Below are positions 1 through 6,858 of a DNA stretch of 16,032 bases, piece by piece. The stretch comes from Solirubrobacteraceae bacterium (GTDB lineage Bacteria; Actinomycetota; Thermoleophilia; Solirubrobacterales; Solirubrobacteraceae): NCBI GenBank assembly GCA_025935735.1, contig JAICUS010000064.1:1-16032 (forward strand), given 5' to 3'. Each line of letters starts with the position of its first letter. Within the stretch, counting starts at the first letter, position 1. A program made the position numbers and the translations under genes. The notes under the pieces are model-generated. The model worked only from the letters and a program-made list of their open reading frames with translations. It had not been told where the DNA came from and ran no database searches.

Positions 1-18
1 AGCGCGCGCCTCGGCCGC

Positions 19-42
19 GTGCGGGGCCCGCGGCCCGTGCAC
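19..42 (-). terminator. Candidate hairpin terminator downstream of the PASTA/propeller gene
   Basis: On the minus strand, 16 nt past the stop codon of the 58-2517 gene, GTGC/GCAC and GGGCC/GGCCC pair around a GCG loop, with a small asymmetric bulge (AC against C) between the two helices. No T-run follows, so this is at best the GC-hairpin type common in high-GC genomes. The first 57 bases hold nothing else I can support. Confidence 0.3.
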
Positions 43-57
43 GTAGTTCGCTGCCGC

Positions 58-2517
58 CTACTTCGCCCAGGCGAGGTTCATGCCGTTGCTCAGGTTTCGC
101 AGCCGCGGCCGTGACTGGTTGACGTCGAGCAGGACAATCGCGCCGTCAGCGGTCGCGTTCCTGCCTCGTCCGAGGGCGAGAAAGTGGCCGCTGCCGGCGA
201 GCTCAGTGCCGGTCAGCGTGGGGAAGTCCTTGACGGTCCCGAACGTCCCGTTCGTATCGCGGGCGAGCAGCCGCAGGTGGGCGGCGGCGCCGGGGTGGTC
301 TGCGACCAGCGCGGCGATGCGATCGTCGCCGACCCAGACGGCCGACTGGATGTCAGCTGAGCGGTAGACCGTCGTCGGCGTTCCCCAGCGGGTCGCGTCT
401 CCACCCCGAGCCGTGATGCTGAGCAGCCTGTTGTAGCCGCCGTGAGCTCCGGCGGCTAGGACGAGCACCCGGCGGCCGTCGGGTGACCACGAGGGCCGGC
501 CGACGCGCCGGGCGTGGGCGGGAATGCACGCGAGCGGCACGTCGCCCTGCGGGTCCACCGCGCACAGGTCGCCCGCGTCGGCGGGTCCGCCTCGGCCGTG
601 ACGGGAGATCACCGCGAGCAGGCCGCGTGCCGGCGAGTACGCGGGGCGGCGGTAGCTGCCGGGGGCGATCGGCGTGACGGTCTTGCCGTCGGCGGATATG
701 GCCATGAGCCCGCGGTCGGCGCCCGCGACCGCGACGGCCACGTAGCCGTCGTCGGTCTTGGTCGGCGTCACCAGCCGGTACTTCGGGGAGGTCAGGCGAG
801 TGGCCTGCGCGGCCTTGTTCGCGCGGACGTAGAGCTGTCCGCTGATCGCGTCGGCAAACACGTAGTCCGCCGGCACCGCGGGCAGCGGCGTGACGGCCTG
901 CGCCTTCGCGGGCGACGCGCCGGCAGCGGCCGGCTTGGCGGACGCGGGCGGCTTGGGCTCGGGCTTGGGCGTCGGGGCCGGCTTGGGTGCCGGAGTGGGC
1001 GTCGAGGTCGGCTTGGGCGCCGGGGTGGGCGTCGGGCTGGGTTGCGCCGCCGCGAGCGTGACCTTGCCCCCGGACGTGAGCTTGCCGCCCGGCGCGGGCT
1101 CCTGGCGGATGACGACCCAGTCGTCGCCGGCGTCGGACGGCTGCGCGCTGTTGCCCAGGCCTTCGATGTGAAGCGCCTTGGCCGCGGCGCCGAGCGTGCG
1201 TCCCCTCACCGCCGGGACGGTCTTCATGACGGGAGCCTTGGCCACCACGATGTCGACGGTGTCGCGCATGGTCTCGGCGCCCGCCGGCGGCACCTGCGTG
1301 AGGATCGAACCCGCCTCGACGCCGGGGGGAGCAGGCTGGTAGCTCACCCGGCCGAACCTGAGGTGCTGGCCGCCGATCCCGAACATGCCGCCGAAGCGGT
1401 GCGTCCGGAGCAGCTTGGCCGCGTTCGGAACGGTGCGCGACGTAAGGAGGGGAGCCAGCTGCGGGCGCTGCAGCATGACGAGCATGATCAGGAACGCCAC
1501 CAGCAGCGCGAACCCCGGGGGCATCCACCAAGCCAGCCACGCACGCTGCTGGAACGTCACGCGCGCCGGGTGCTGCTCGGCGTCCACGCCGTCGGCCCGG
1601 TGCCAGACCATCAGCTGATGATCGAGCGGCCGGGAGAAGAACAACGGGTGTGGCGCACCGGCCCGCACCGTCATCGACGCGGTCGCGCCGACCGGCAGCG
1701 TCATGCGCTTGGGGGTGACGGCAATCGGGCAGCGCGCGGCGTTGTCCTGGGCGCCGACGTCGATCAGCGCCGGGCAGTTGCCGTGGTTGGCGACGGTCAC
1801 GTCGAAGTCGGCGCGGCGGCGGCCGCGGCGGCGCTCGGGCCGGACGTCCATCACCGTGCTGCGGTACGGGAGGATGGTCAGCGCGACCGGTTCCGCCGCG
1901 GCGTCCGTGCCGAGCGAGCGGGAACGGGCGACGACCGTCAACGGCCAGGCGCGGGCTTCTGCCTCGGACACCATCGGGGGATGCAGATGGACCTGCACCG
2001 TCTGCTCGCAGTCGCCGGCGCTGCCCCAGGGGTTCAGGTACACCGTCTCGGCCGAGAGCGACCACCAGGCGTCCGGCAGCCCCTCCACGCGCAGGTCGAA
2101 CTGGTCGACGATCGTGCCCTGGTTGCGGACGGTCGCCAGCACCGTGACCGCCGTGCCGGGAAGCACCGACACCGACACCGCCGCCCCGCCCGAATCGTCG
2201 GGGCGCGCGGGGTCGCGCAACGTCAGCAGCGTCGGCGAGTTCTCGGGCGGCGCCGGCGTCCGGTACGCCGGCGGCGGCGAGTCGACGGCGGCCGCACCGG
2301 AGAGCGTGGCCGTGAACTCGGGAACAGGCTGCGCTTCCTGAGCGGGGGTGGACTCCCACGCCAGGTACTCGCCGCAGACGCAGAAATCGCGGCCGATCGC
2401 CACGGTGCCGCACCGCGGGCACTCGATCTCCCGCGGCGTGAGCGCCGGCGTCTCGGAGCTGGCGGCAGGCGCGCTGAGCGCGAGCTCGGGGGGCGACGTC
2501 TTGCTCACGAGCGTCAT
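58..2517 (-). CDS. Membrane-anchored multidomain protein: zinc ribbon, Ig-like domains, TM helix, PASTA repeats, beta-propeller
   Basis: This 819-residue protein has unknown function and a readable modular plan. Cys33, Cys36, Cys46 and Cys48 form an N-terminal zinc ribbon (CPRC, then CVC). Residues about 95-325 look like two Ig/CARDB-type beta-sandwich domains. A single hydrophobic helix lies at about 329-349. Residues about 355-490 resemble two PASTA repeats, each with a VP start (VPNAAKLL, VPAVRGRTLGAAAKAL) and a QVPPAG/QEPAPG turn. A Pro/Thr/Lys-rich linker covers about 493-550, and the rest (551-819) reads as a WD40/TolB-like beta-propeller (SWSPDGRRV at 676-684). PASTA domains usually bind peptidoglycan or muropeptides, and the rigid linker suits crossing a cell wall, so an envelope sensor or scaffold role is inferred. 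There is no kinase domain and no N-terminal signal peptide. Which side is outside is unclear, because positive charge is high on both flanks. The ATG at 2517 lacks an obvious SD. Confidence 0.85.
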   Translation of the reverse strand: MTLVSKTSPPELALSAPAASSETPALTPREIECPRCGTVAIGRDFCVCGEYLAWESTPAQEAQPVPEFTATLSGAAAVDSPPPAYRTPAPPENSPTLLTLRDPARPDDSGGAAVSVSVLPGTAVTVLATVRNQGTIVDQFDLRVEGLPDAWWSLSAETVYLNPWGSAGDCEQTVQVHLHPPMVSEAEARAWPLTVVARSRSLGTDAAAEPVALTILPYRSTVMDVRPERRRGRRRADFDVTVANHGNCPALIDVGAQDNAARCPIAVTPKRMTLPVGATASMTVRAGAPHPLFFSRPLDHQLMVWHRADGVDAEQHPARVTFQQRAWLAWWMPPGFALLVAFLIMLVMLQRPQLAPLLTSRTVPNAAKLLRTHRFGGMFGIGGQHLRFGRVSYQPAPPGVEAGSILTQVPPAGAETMRDTVDIVVAKAPVMKTVPAVRGRTLGAAAKALHIEGLGNSAQPSDAGDDWVVIRQEPAPGGKLTSGGKVTLAAAQPSPTPTPAPKPTSTPTPAPKPAPTPKPEPKPPASAKPAAAGASPAKAQAVTPLPAVPADYVFADAISGQLYVRANKAAQATRLTSPKYRLVTPTKTDDGYVAVAVAGADRGLMAISADGKTVTPIAPGSYRRPAYSPARGLLAVISRHGRGGPADAGDLCAVDPQGDVPLACIPAHARRVGRPSWSPDGRRVLVLAAGAHGGYNRLLSITARGGDATRWGTPTTVYRSADIQSAVWVGDDRIAALVADHPGAAAHLRLLARDTNGTFGTVKDFPTLTGTELAGSGHFLALGRGRNATADGAIVLLDVNQSRPRLRNLSNGMNLAWAK
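943..1041 (-). repeat. Degenerate tandem repeat encoding a Pro-rich linker
   Basis: This stretch within the preceding gene encodes residues 493-525, where TPTPAPKP occurs twice and shorter P-x-P and KPxP steps follow. On the plus strand it appears as repeated GGCTTGGGC and GGCGTCGGG words. It is the spacer between the PASTA region and the propeller and probably varies in length between strains by slippage (inference). Confidence 0.75.
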
Positions 2518-2617
2518 ATCGCCCGGAACGCGAGGGGGCTTGAGTCCCGCGAGTCAGAGCACGCTGATGGTAAGCCGGGAGGGTGGGCGCCGCCGGTGCG
2601 CAGCGTCTTCTCGGTGC

Positions 2618-2716
2618 GCCGGCCCTCGGTGGCCGGCCAGTGTCGCAACCCGCTCCAGCAGGCGAGGTCGGCTGCGGCTCCGGCACCAGCCGGACCACAC
2701 TCCCGTTCGCGGGTTG
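2618..2716. other. Cluster of GC-rich inverted repeats in a gene-free stretch
   Basis: The 2518-2730 stretch has no supported gene but is rich in perfect inverted repeats. They are: a 7-bp stem at 2618-2624/2631-2637 (loop CTCGGT); an 8-bp stem at 2646-2653/2709-2716 (CAACCCGC with GCGGGTTG) that encloses a 6-bp stem at 2679-2684/2689-2694 (loop ACCA); and a 4-bp stem at 2702-2705/2710-2713 (loop TTCG) that would compete with the 8-bp stem. It could be a structured leader of the minus-strand gene starting at 2517, a terminator for what lies upstream, or an RNA element. No function can be read directly. Confidence 0.4.
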
Positions 2717-2730
2717 AGCAGCAGACACGC

Positions 2731-2811
2731 TCAGTCTGCGGGGAGGCCCGCCTTCGGCGCGCCCTCCTTCATGACATTCCATGCGTCGGGAGAGCCCACC
2801 GTCGTCCGCAT
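2731..2811 (-). CDS. Possible small protein (26 residues) with a strong SD
   Basis: A short reading frame starts at ATG 2811 and ends in TGA at 2731. Its only strong support is an AAAGGAG SD at 2819-2825, seven bases before the ATG, better than that of most genes in this window. The peptide begins MRTTVGSPDAWNVMKEG and ends KAGLPAD. It has no membrane helix or signal peptide, and I do not recognise it. It lies downstream of the broken VOC gene in the same direction and upstream of the hairpin cluster. It may be a true small protein, a leader peptide, or the surviving 5' end of a decayed gene. Nothing supports a specific function. Confidence 0.3.
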   Translation of the reverse strand: MRTTVGSPDAWNVMKEGAPKAGLPAD

Positions 2812-3051
2812 CCGGCTGCTCCTTTCGCCTGAACGGAGCGGCGAAGCTGCGGGCCGTCGAGCCTGAGCAGTTGCGCCGAGGGAGTCGAGAAGAAGCACAA
2901 CTCCGGAGCGAGCAACTCGGTTGCTCCGTCAGCGTAGCCAGCGATCCGTAGCGCCCCACACCCGTGACGGTCCGGTCCTCGAACGCCGCCGCCGCAGTGC
3001 AGCCGAGCGCGCGAACCGCTCGGAACTCCCATGTCCCGCGCCCGATCGCGC

Positions 3052-3260
3052 CTATGAGCCGGCGTCCGTCGGCGCGCCGCCGAAGCCGAGTTCGTTGCCG
3101 TCCGGGTCGTAACGACGTAGACGGAGCGATCGTCGGCCAGCGTCCACACCGCCTCGGTCTCGTGGGGAAAGAACGTCGGCTCGCCGAGCAACCGTTCGTA
3201 CCAGGGACGGGCCGCCTGGAAATCCTGCACGCGCAGACCTGCGAAGAGGTGCAGCGACAT
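3052..3260 (-). pseudogene. Glyoxalase/VOC-family gene remnant with internal out-of-frame deletion
   Basis: From ATG 3260 the frame reads a typical VOC N-terminus, MSLHLFAGLRVQDFQAARPW, then EAVWTLADDRSVYVV, about 50 residues. It then loses sense. In another frame, directly after that point (near 3110), a typical VOC C-terminus appears, YDPDGNELGFGG followed by APTDAGS and a TAG stop at 3052-3054. Intact family members are about 110-125 residues, with some 40-50 residues (betaalphabetabetabeta core and metal-ligand strands) between these two blocks. The simplest reading is an internal deletion that also broke the frame. The original frame stays open to 2769 but yields an Arg-rich non-VOC tail. 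The start has no SD but has a leaderless-type -10, so it may once have been expressed. A single sequencing indel cannot explain the missing middle. Confidence 0.75.
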
Positions 3261-3267
3261 CGAAGCG

Positions 3268-3273
3268 AGTCTA
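3268..3273 (-). promoter_or_regulatory. Leaderless-type -10 (TAGACT) before the VOC remnant
   Basis: On the minus strand TAGACT lies exactly 7 nt before ATG 3260, the spacing expected when transcription begins at the start codon. No SD is present, which fits a leaderless mRNA. No good -35 is visible. Confidence 0.35.
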
Positions 3274-3350
3274 TGTCGCCCTGAGCAGCCGTACGCGCTG
3301 GCGTCACGACGGCGCTCGCCTGCGGCACAATCGGCGCAGAGGCGTCCGTC

Positions 3351-3356
3351 AGGAGG
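3351..3356 (+). promoter_or_regulatory. Ribosome binding site of the flavin monooxygenase
   Basis: AGGAGG lies five bases before ATG 3362 and fixes this start. A weak -10-like CACAAT occurs at 3326-3331 with no matching -35. Confidence 0.8.
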
Positions 3357-3361
3357 AGAGC

Positions 3362-5161
3362 ATGACCGCAATCGCCACGGAACCTGCGGCACAGGTGCGG
3401 CAGTGGCTATCGAGCTTCGAGGAGGCGCTGGCGCGCGGGGACGCGGCGGCCGCTGCGGAGCTCTTCCTGGAGACGAGCTACTGGCGCGACCTGGTCGCGT
3501 TCACGTGGAACATCAAGACCGTGGAGGGGCCCGAGGGCGTCAAGCACCTGCTCGACCACACGCTCGCCCACATCAAGCCGCGCGGATTCGAGATCGCCGA
3601 GCCGCCGGCCGAGGCCGATGGCATCACGGAGGCGTGGCTCGCGTTCGAGACCGAGATCGGGCGCGGTACGGGTCACCTGCGCCTGAAGGACGGCAAGGCG
3701 TTCACGCTGCTCACCGACCTGCGCGAGATCAAGGGCCACGAGGAGCCGCGCGGTCCCGCCCGTCCGCGCGGTGTCGCGCACGGCGCCAGCCGTGAGCGGG
3801 AGACGTGGCTGGAGGCGCGCCGGCGCGAGGCGTCAGAGCTCGGCCACTCGCGCGAGCCCGAGGTGGTGATCGTCGGGGGCGGCCAAGGCGGGATCGCGCT
3901 TGGCGCGCGCCTGCGCCAGCTCGGCGTGCCGACCATCATCGTCGAGCGCAACGAGCGCCCCGGCGACTCCTGGCGCCGGCGCTACAAGTCGCTGTGCCTG
4001 CACGACCCGGTGTGGTACGACCACCTGCCCTACATCAAGTTCCCGGAGAACTGGCCGGTCTTCTCGCCCAAGGACAAGATCGGCGACTGGCTGGAGATGT
4101 ACACCCGCGTCATGGAGCTCGACTACTGGGGCTCCACGCTGGCGAAGTCCGCGACCTACGACGAGGACGCCGGCGCGTGGGTGCTCGTCGTCGAGCGCGA
4201 GGGCGCCGACGTGACGCTGCGCCCGAAGCAGCTCGTGCTCGCGCTCGGGATGTCCAGCCGGCCGAACCTGCCCGAGATTCCCGGCATGGAGGTCTTCAAG
4301 GGCGACCAGCACCATTCGTCCCAGCACCCGGGGCCGGACGCCTACCGTGACAAGAAGGCGGTGGTGATCGGCTCCAACAACTCCGCCCACGACATCTGCG
4401 CCGCGCTCTGGGAGCACGGCGCCGACGTGACGATGGTCCAGCGCTCCCCGACGCACATCGTGCGCTCCGACACGCTGATGGACATCGGCCTCAGCGCCCT
4501 GTACTCCGAGGAGGCCGTGGCCGCCGGCATCACCACGGAGAAGGCGGACATGATCTTCGCCTCGATCCCGTACCGGATCATGCACGAGTTCCAGATCCCG
4601 CTCTACGACCAGATGCGCGAGCGCGACAAGGACTTCTACGACCGGCTGGAGCGCGCGGGCTTCCAGCTCGACTGGGGCGAGGACGGCTCGGGCCTGTTCA
4701 TGAAGTACCTGCGTCGCGGATCGGGCTACTACATCGACGTCGGCGCGTCCGAGCTGGTCGCCGACGGCGAGATCAAGCTGCGGTCCGGCCGGGTCGACCA
4801 CCTCGCCGAGCACGCGGTCGTGATGGAGGACGGCACCGAGCTGCCGGCGGACCTCGTCGTCTACGCGACGGGCTACCGCTCGATGAACGGCCACGCCGCC
4901 GACCTGATCTCCCAGGAGGTCGCCGACCGGGTGGGCAAGGTGTGGGGGCTCGGCTCGGACACCGCCAAGGACCCCGGCCCGTGGGAGGGCGAGCAGCGCA
5001 ACATGTGGAAGCCGACGCAGCAGCCCGGCTTGTGGTTCCACGGCGGCAACCTGCACCAGTCACGGCACTATTCGCTCTACCTCGCGCTCCAGCTCAAGGC
5101 CCGGCAGATCGGCCTGGACACCCCCGTGTACGGCCTGCAGGAGGTGCACCACCTCAGCTGA
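3362..5161 (+). CDS. FAD/NAD(P)-dependent flavin monooxygenase with N-terminal SnoaL-like domain
   Basis: This 599-residue cytoplasmic enzyme is a probable class B flavoprotein monooxygenase (FMO/YUCCA-like), using NAD(P)H and O2 on an unknown substrate. Residues about 10-125 form a SnoaL/NTF2-like alpha+beta domain (EEALARGDAAAAAELF, then the YWRD strand). After a charged linker, the FAD-binding GGGQGG lies at 172-177 with the acidic VER at the end of strand 2. The FMO-type motif FKGDQHH starts at 312, with His322 where Tyr/Phe is usual. The second dinucleotide site is 337-GSNNSA, with Asn replacing the middle Gly. The conserved ATGY is at 502-505. The SD and ATG are clear. The gene converges with the sigma factor operon, stops 21 nt apart. 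The SnoaL-like domain may shape the active site or dimerise (inference). Substrate class is uncertain. Confidence 0.9.
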   Translation: MTAIATEPAAQVRQWLSSFEEALARGDAAAAAELFLETSYWRDLVAFTWNIKTVEGPEGVKHLLDHTLAHIKPRGFEIAEPPAEADGITEAWLAFETEIGRGTGHLRLKDGKAFTLLTDLREIKGHEEPRGPARPRGVAHGASRERETWLEARRREASELGHSREPEVVIVGGGQGGIALGARLRQLGVPTIIVERNERPGDSWRRRYKSLCLHDPVWYDHLPYIKFPENWPVFSPKDKIGDWLEMYTRVMELDYWGSTLAKSATYDEDAGAWVLVVEREGADVTLRPKQLVLALGMSSRPNLPEIPGMEVFKGDQHHSSQHPGPDAYRDKKAVVIGSNNSAHDICAALWEHGADVTMVQRSPTHIVRSDTLMDIGLSALYSEEAVAAGITTEKADMIFASIPYRIMHEFQIPLYDQMRERDKDFYDRLERAGFQLDWGEDGSGLFMKYLRRGSGYYIDVGASELVADGEIKLRSGRVDHLAEHAVVMEDGTELPADLVVYATGYRSMNGHAADLISQEVADRVGKVWGLGSDTAKDPGPWEGEQRNMWKPTQQPGLWFHGGNLHQSRHYSLYLALQLKARQIGLDTPVYGLQEVHHLS

Positions 5162-5186
5162 GCCCCACCGCGGGTCCGGCGCTCAG
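5158..5186. terminator. Inverted repeat spanning both convergent stop codons
   Basis: CTGAGC (5158-5163) and GCTCAG (5181-5186) are a perfect 6-bp inverted repeat around a 17-nt GC-rich loop. The left arm contains the TGA of the monooxygenase and the right arm contains the complement of the sigma factor's TGA. It may act as a weak bidirectional terminator, but it has no T-run. Confidence 0.3.
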
Positions 5187-6142
5187 AGCCTGGGCGGCAG
5201 CCCGAAGACGCCGAACTGGGAGGGGCCGAACACGACGATGTCGGTGATCTCGCCGCCCGCGATCGCGAGGACGTCGATCGCCAGCGGCCGGTGGCCGTCG
5301 TCGCCGGGCTGGTGGACGTAGTAGGCCACGGCCGGCTGCCGGTTGGCCCGGGTGACCAGGCACCGCGTCGAGCCGAACGTCTCCGAGCCGAAGCCGCCGT
5401 CGATCCAGCCCCGCACGACCGTCTCGCGGCCGTGCCAGATCCCGGGCTCGGGCGGCATCGAGAAGCGCACGTCCTCGCTCAGCATCCGCTTGAGGGCCTC
5501 GAGGTCGGGTGTCTCGCTGTAGCGCACGTAGCGCTCGACCAACTCGCGCTCGGCGGCCGTGACGTCGGTGCCCGGCGCCCATTGGCTGCGACGCTCCGGC
5601 AGGTGCTCGCGCATGGCCGCCCGCGCGCGCCGGAGCGCGCTGTTGACCGCGGCCGCCGACGTCTCGAGCACGGACGCGGTCTCCTTGGCCGAGCAGCCGA
5701 GCACGTCGCGCAGGATCAGCACGGCGCGCTGGAGCGGGACGAGCCGCTGGATGGCGACGATGTAGGCGAGCTCGATCGTCTCCTTGGCGAGCGCGGCGGC
5801 CTCCGGGTCGTCCGCCTCGCCGGCGACCTCGTCGAGCAGCTCGTCGGGATACGGCTGCAGCCACGGGACCTCGCCGCTCGCCGTCGGCCGGCGCGGGCGC
5901 TTGTCGAGCGCGTCGAGGCACGCGTTCGTCGCGATCTTGTAGAGCCACGCGCGCAGGGCGCTGCGCTCCTTGAGCGTGTCGCGCCGCCGCCACGCGCGCA
6001 GGAACGTCTCCTGCACGGCGTCCTCGGACTCCTCGAAGGACCCGAGCATCCGGTAGCAGTGGACGTGCAGCTCGCGGCGGTGCCGCCGCACGCTCGCGGT
6101 GAACGCGGACTCGTCGGGCGCGGTGCGTGGCATGGTGGTCAT
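5183..6142 (-). CDS. ECF RNA polymerase sigma factor with C-terminal SnoaL-like domain
   Basis: This is a 319-residue sigma-70-family factor of the extracytoplasmic-function type, redirecting RNA polymerase to alternative promoters. Region 2 covers about 14-80 (CYRMLGSFEESEDAVQETFL, the core-binding and -10 recognition helices). Region 4 covers about 123-178 (LQRAVLILRDVLGCSAKETA and the helix AAAVNSALRRARAAM, -35 recognition). Residues about 195-315 form a SnoaL/NTF2-like domain (MPPEPGIWHG, DVLAIAGGEITDIVVFG). Factors of this build (TIGR02960/SigG-like) usually lack a classical anti-sigma partner, and the extra domain is thought to modulate activity; none is encoded next door here. ATG 6142 and ATG 6133 are both possible and neither has an SD. 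It is last in an apparent operon, 32 nt after the GST stop, so translation may be coupled. Confidence 0.9.
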   Translation of the reverse strand: MTTMPRTAPDESAFTASVRRHRRELHVHCYRMLGSFEESEDAVQETFLRAWRRRDTLKERSALRAWLYKIATNACLDALDKRPRRPTASGEVPWLQPYPDELLDEVAGEADDPEAAALAKETIELAYIVAIQRLVPLQRAVLILRDVLGCSAKETASVLETSAAAVNSALRRARAAMREHLPERRSQWAPGTDVTAAERELVERYVRYSETPDLEALKRMLSEDVRFSMPPEPGIWHGRETVVRGWIDGGFGSETFGSTRCLVTRANRQPAVAYYVHQPGDDGHRPLAIDVLAIAGGEITDIVVFGPSQFGVFGLPPRL

Positions 6143-6174
6143 GGTGGTGTGACGGCGGCCGGCGCGAAAACTCG

Positions 6175-6828
6175 TCAGCCGGCCTGCGGGGGCCCGGCGT
6201 TGATCGCCCACTGGGCGGCGAAGGCCCGCTGGTATGCGGGCCGCGCCTCGCCGCGGGCGACGTAGTCCGCCAGTGCCGGGAACTCGTCCAGGACGCCCGA
6301 GGGCCGCAGCCTGAGCAGCACCGACACCATCATGAGGTCGCCCGCGGTGAACGCTCCATCGAGCCAGTCGGCATCGCCCAAGCGCGCAGCCAGCTGGGCC
6401 AGCCGATCGCGGACGCGGTCTTTGACCAGCGGCAGGCGCGCCTCGGCCCACGGCTTGTCGCCCTCCAGGATCTTGGCGGTCACCAGCTCGAGGATCGGCG
6501 GCTCCACGGTGTTGAGCGCGGCGAACATCCAGGTGATGGCCCGCGCCCGCGCATCGGCGTCGTCCGGGAGCAGGCCCGCATGGCGTTCGGCGATGTGCAA
6601 GATGATCGCGCCCGTCTCGAACAGCACGAGTCCGCCTTCTTCATAGGTCGGAATCAGCCCGAACGGGTGCAGGCGCAGATGCGCGGGCTCCTGCTTCGCC
6701 CGCAACGAGACAAAGCTGACCTCGTAGGGCTGGTTCACTTCTTCGAGCGCCCAGCGAACGCGCGTATCGCGTGCCAGCCCCATGCCGCCGTCGGGCGACC
6801 GGTCGTAGGCGGTGATCACGATGGTCAT
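6175..6828 (-). CDS. Glutathione S-transferase family protein
   Basis: This 217-residue soluble protein has the two-domain GST plan. The N-terminal thioredoxin-like domain (about 1-82) carries the cis-Pro motif GLIPTYEE (Pro60) and the G-site FETGAI (Glu71-Thr72), which in the family bind the gamma-glutamyl part of glutathione. The C-terminal all-helical domain follows (about 90-205, with DADWLDGAFTAGDLMM, the usual conserved N-capping region). GSTs conjugate or reduce electrophiles. Actinobacteria often use mycothiol rather than glutathione, so the thiol partner is uncertain. GTG 6834 would add two residues; I prefer ATG 6828. It lies 30 nt after the LuxR-type gene and 32 nt before the sigma gene, so co-transcription is likely. 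Confidence 0.9.
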   Translation of the reverse strand: MTIVITAYDRSPDGGMGLARDTRVRWALEEVNQPYEVSFVSLRAKQEPAHLRLHPFGLIPTYEEGGLVLFETGAIILHIAERHAGLLPDDADARARAITWMFAALNTVEPPILELVTAKILEGDKPWAEARLPLVKDRVRDRLAQLAARLGDADWLDGAFTAGDLMMVSVLLRLRPSGVLDEFPALADYVARGEARPAYQRAFAAQWAINAGPPQAG

Positions 6829-6858
6829 GTGCACCGAGACTCGGCCCGCTGCGGAAAC

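Noticed and set aside
2646..2716. tRNA gene (71 nt closed by an 8-bp stem)
   Set aside because: The length and closing stem are suggestive, but there is no T-loop GTTCRANNC, no D-arm and no anticodon arm on either strand.
514..2832. 772-residue plus-strand frame
   Set aside because: It is antisense to the PASTA/propeller gene. It is Arg/Gly/Ala-rich without motifs.
353..3328. 991-residue minus-strand frame across the PASTA gene and the VOC remnant
   Set aside because: It overlaps the real gene in another frame and has no domain. Part of it covers the frame-shifted VOC region by chance.
3326..3331. CACAAT as the -10 of the monooxygenase promoter
   Set aside because: No -35-like hexamer lies at 16-18 nt and the hexamer itself is a weak match, so it is mentioned only in passing.
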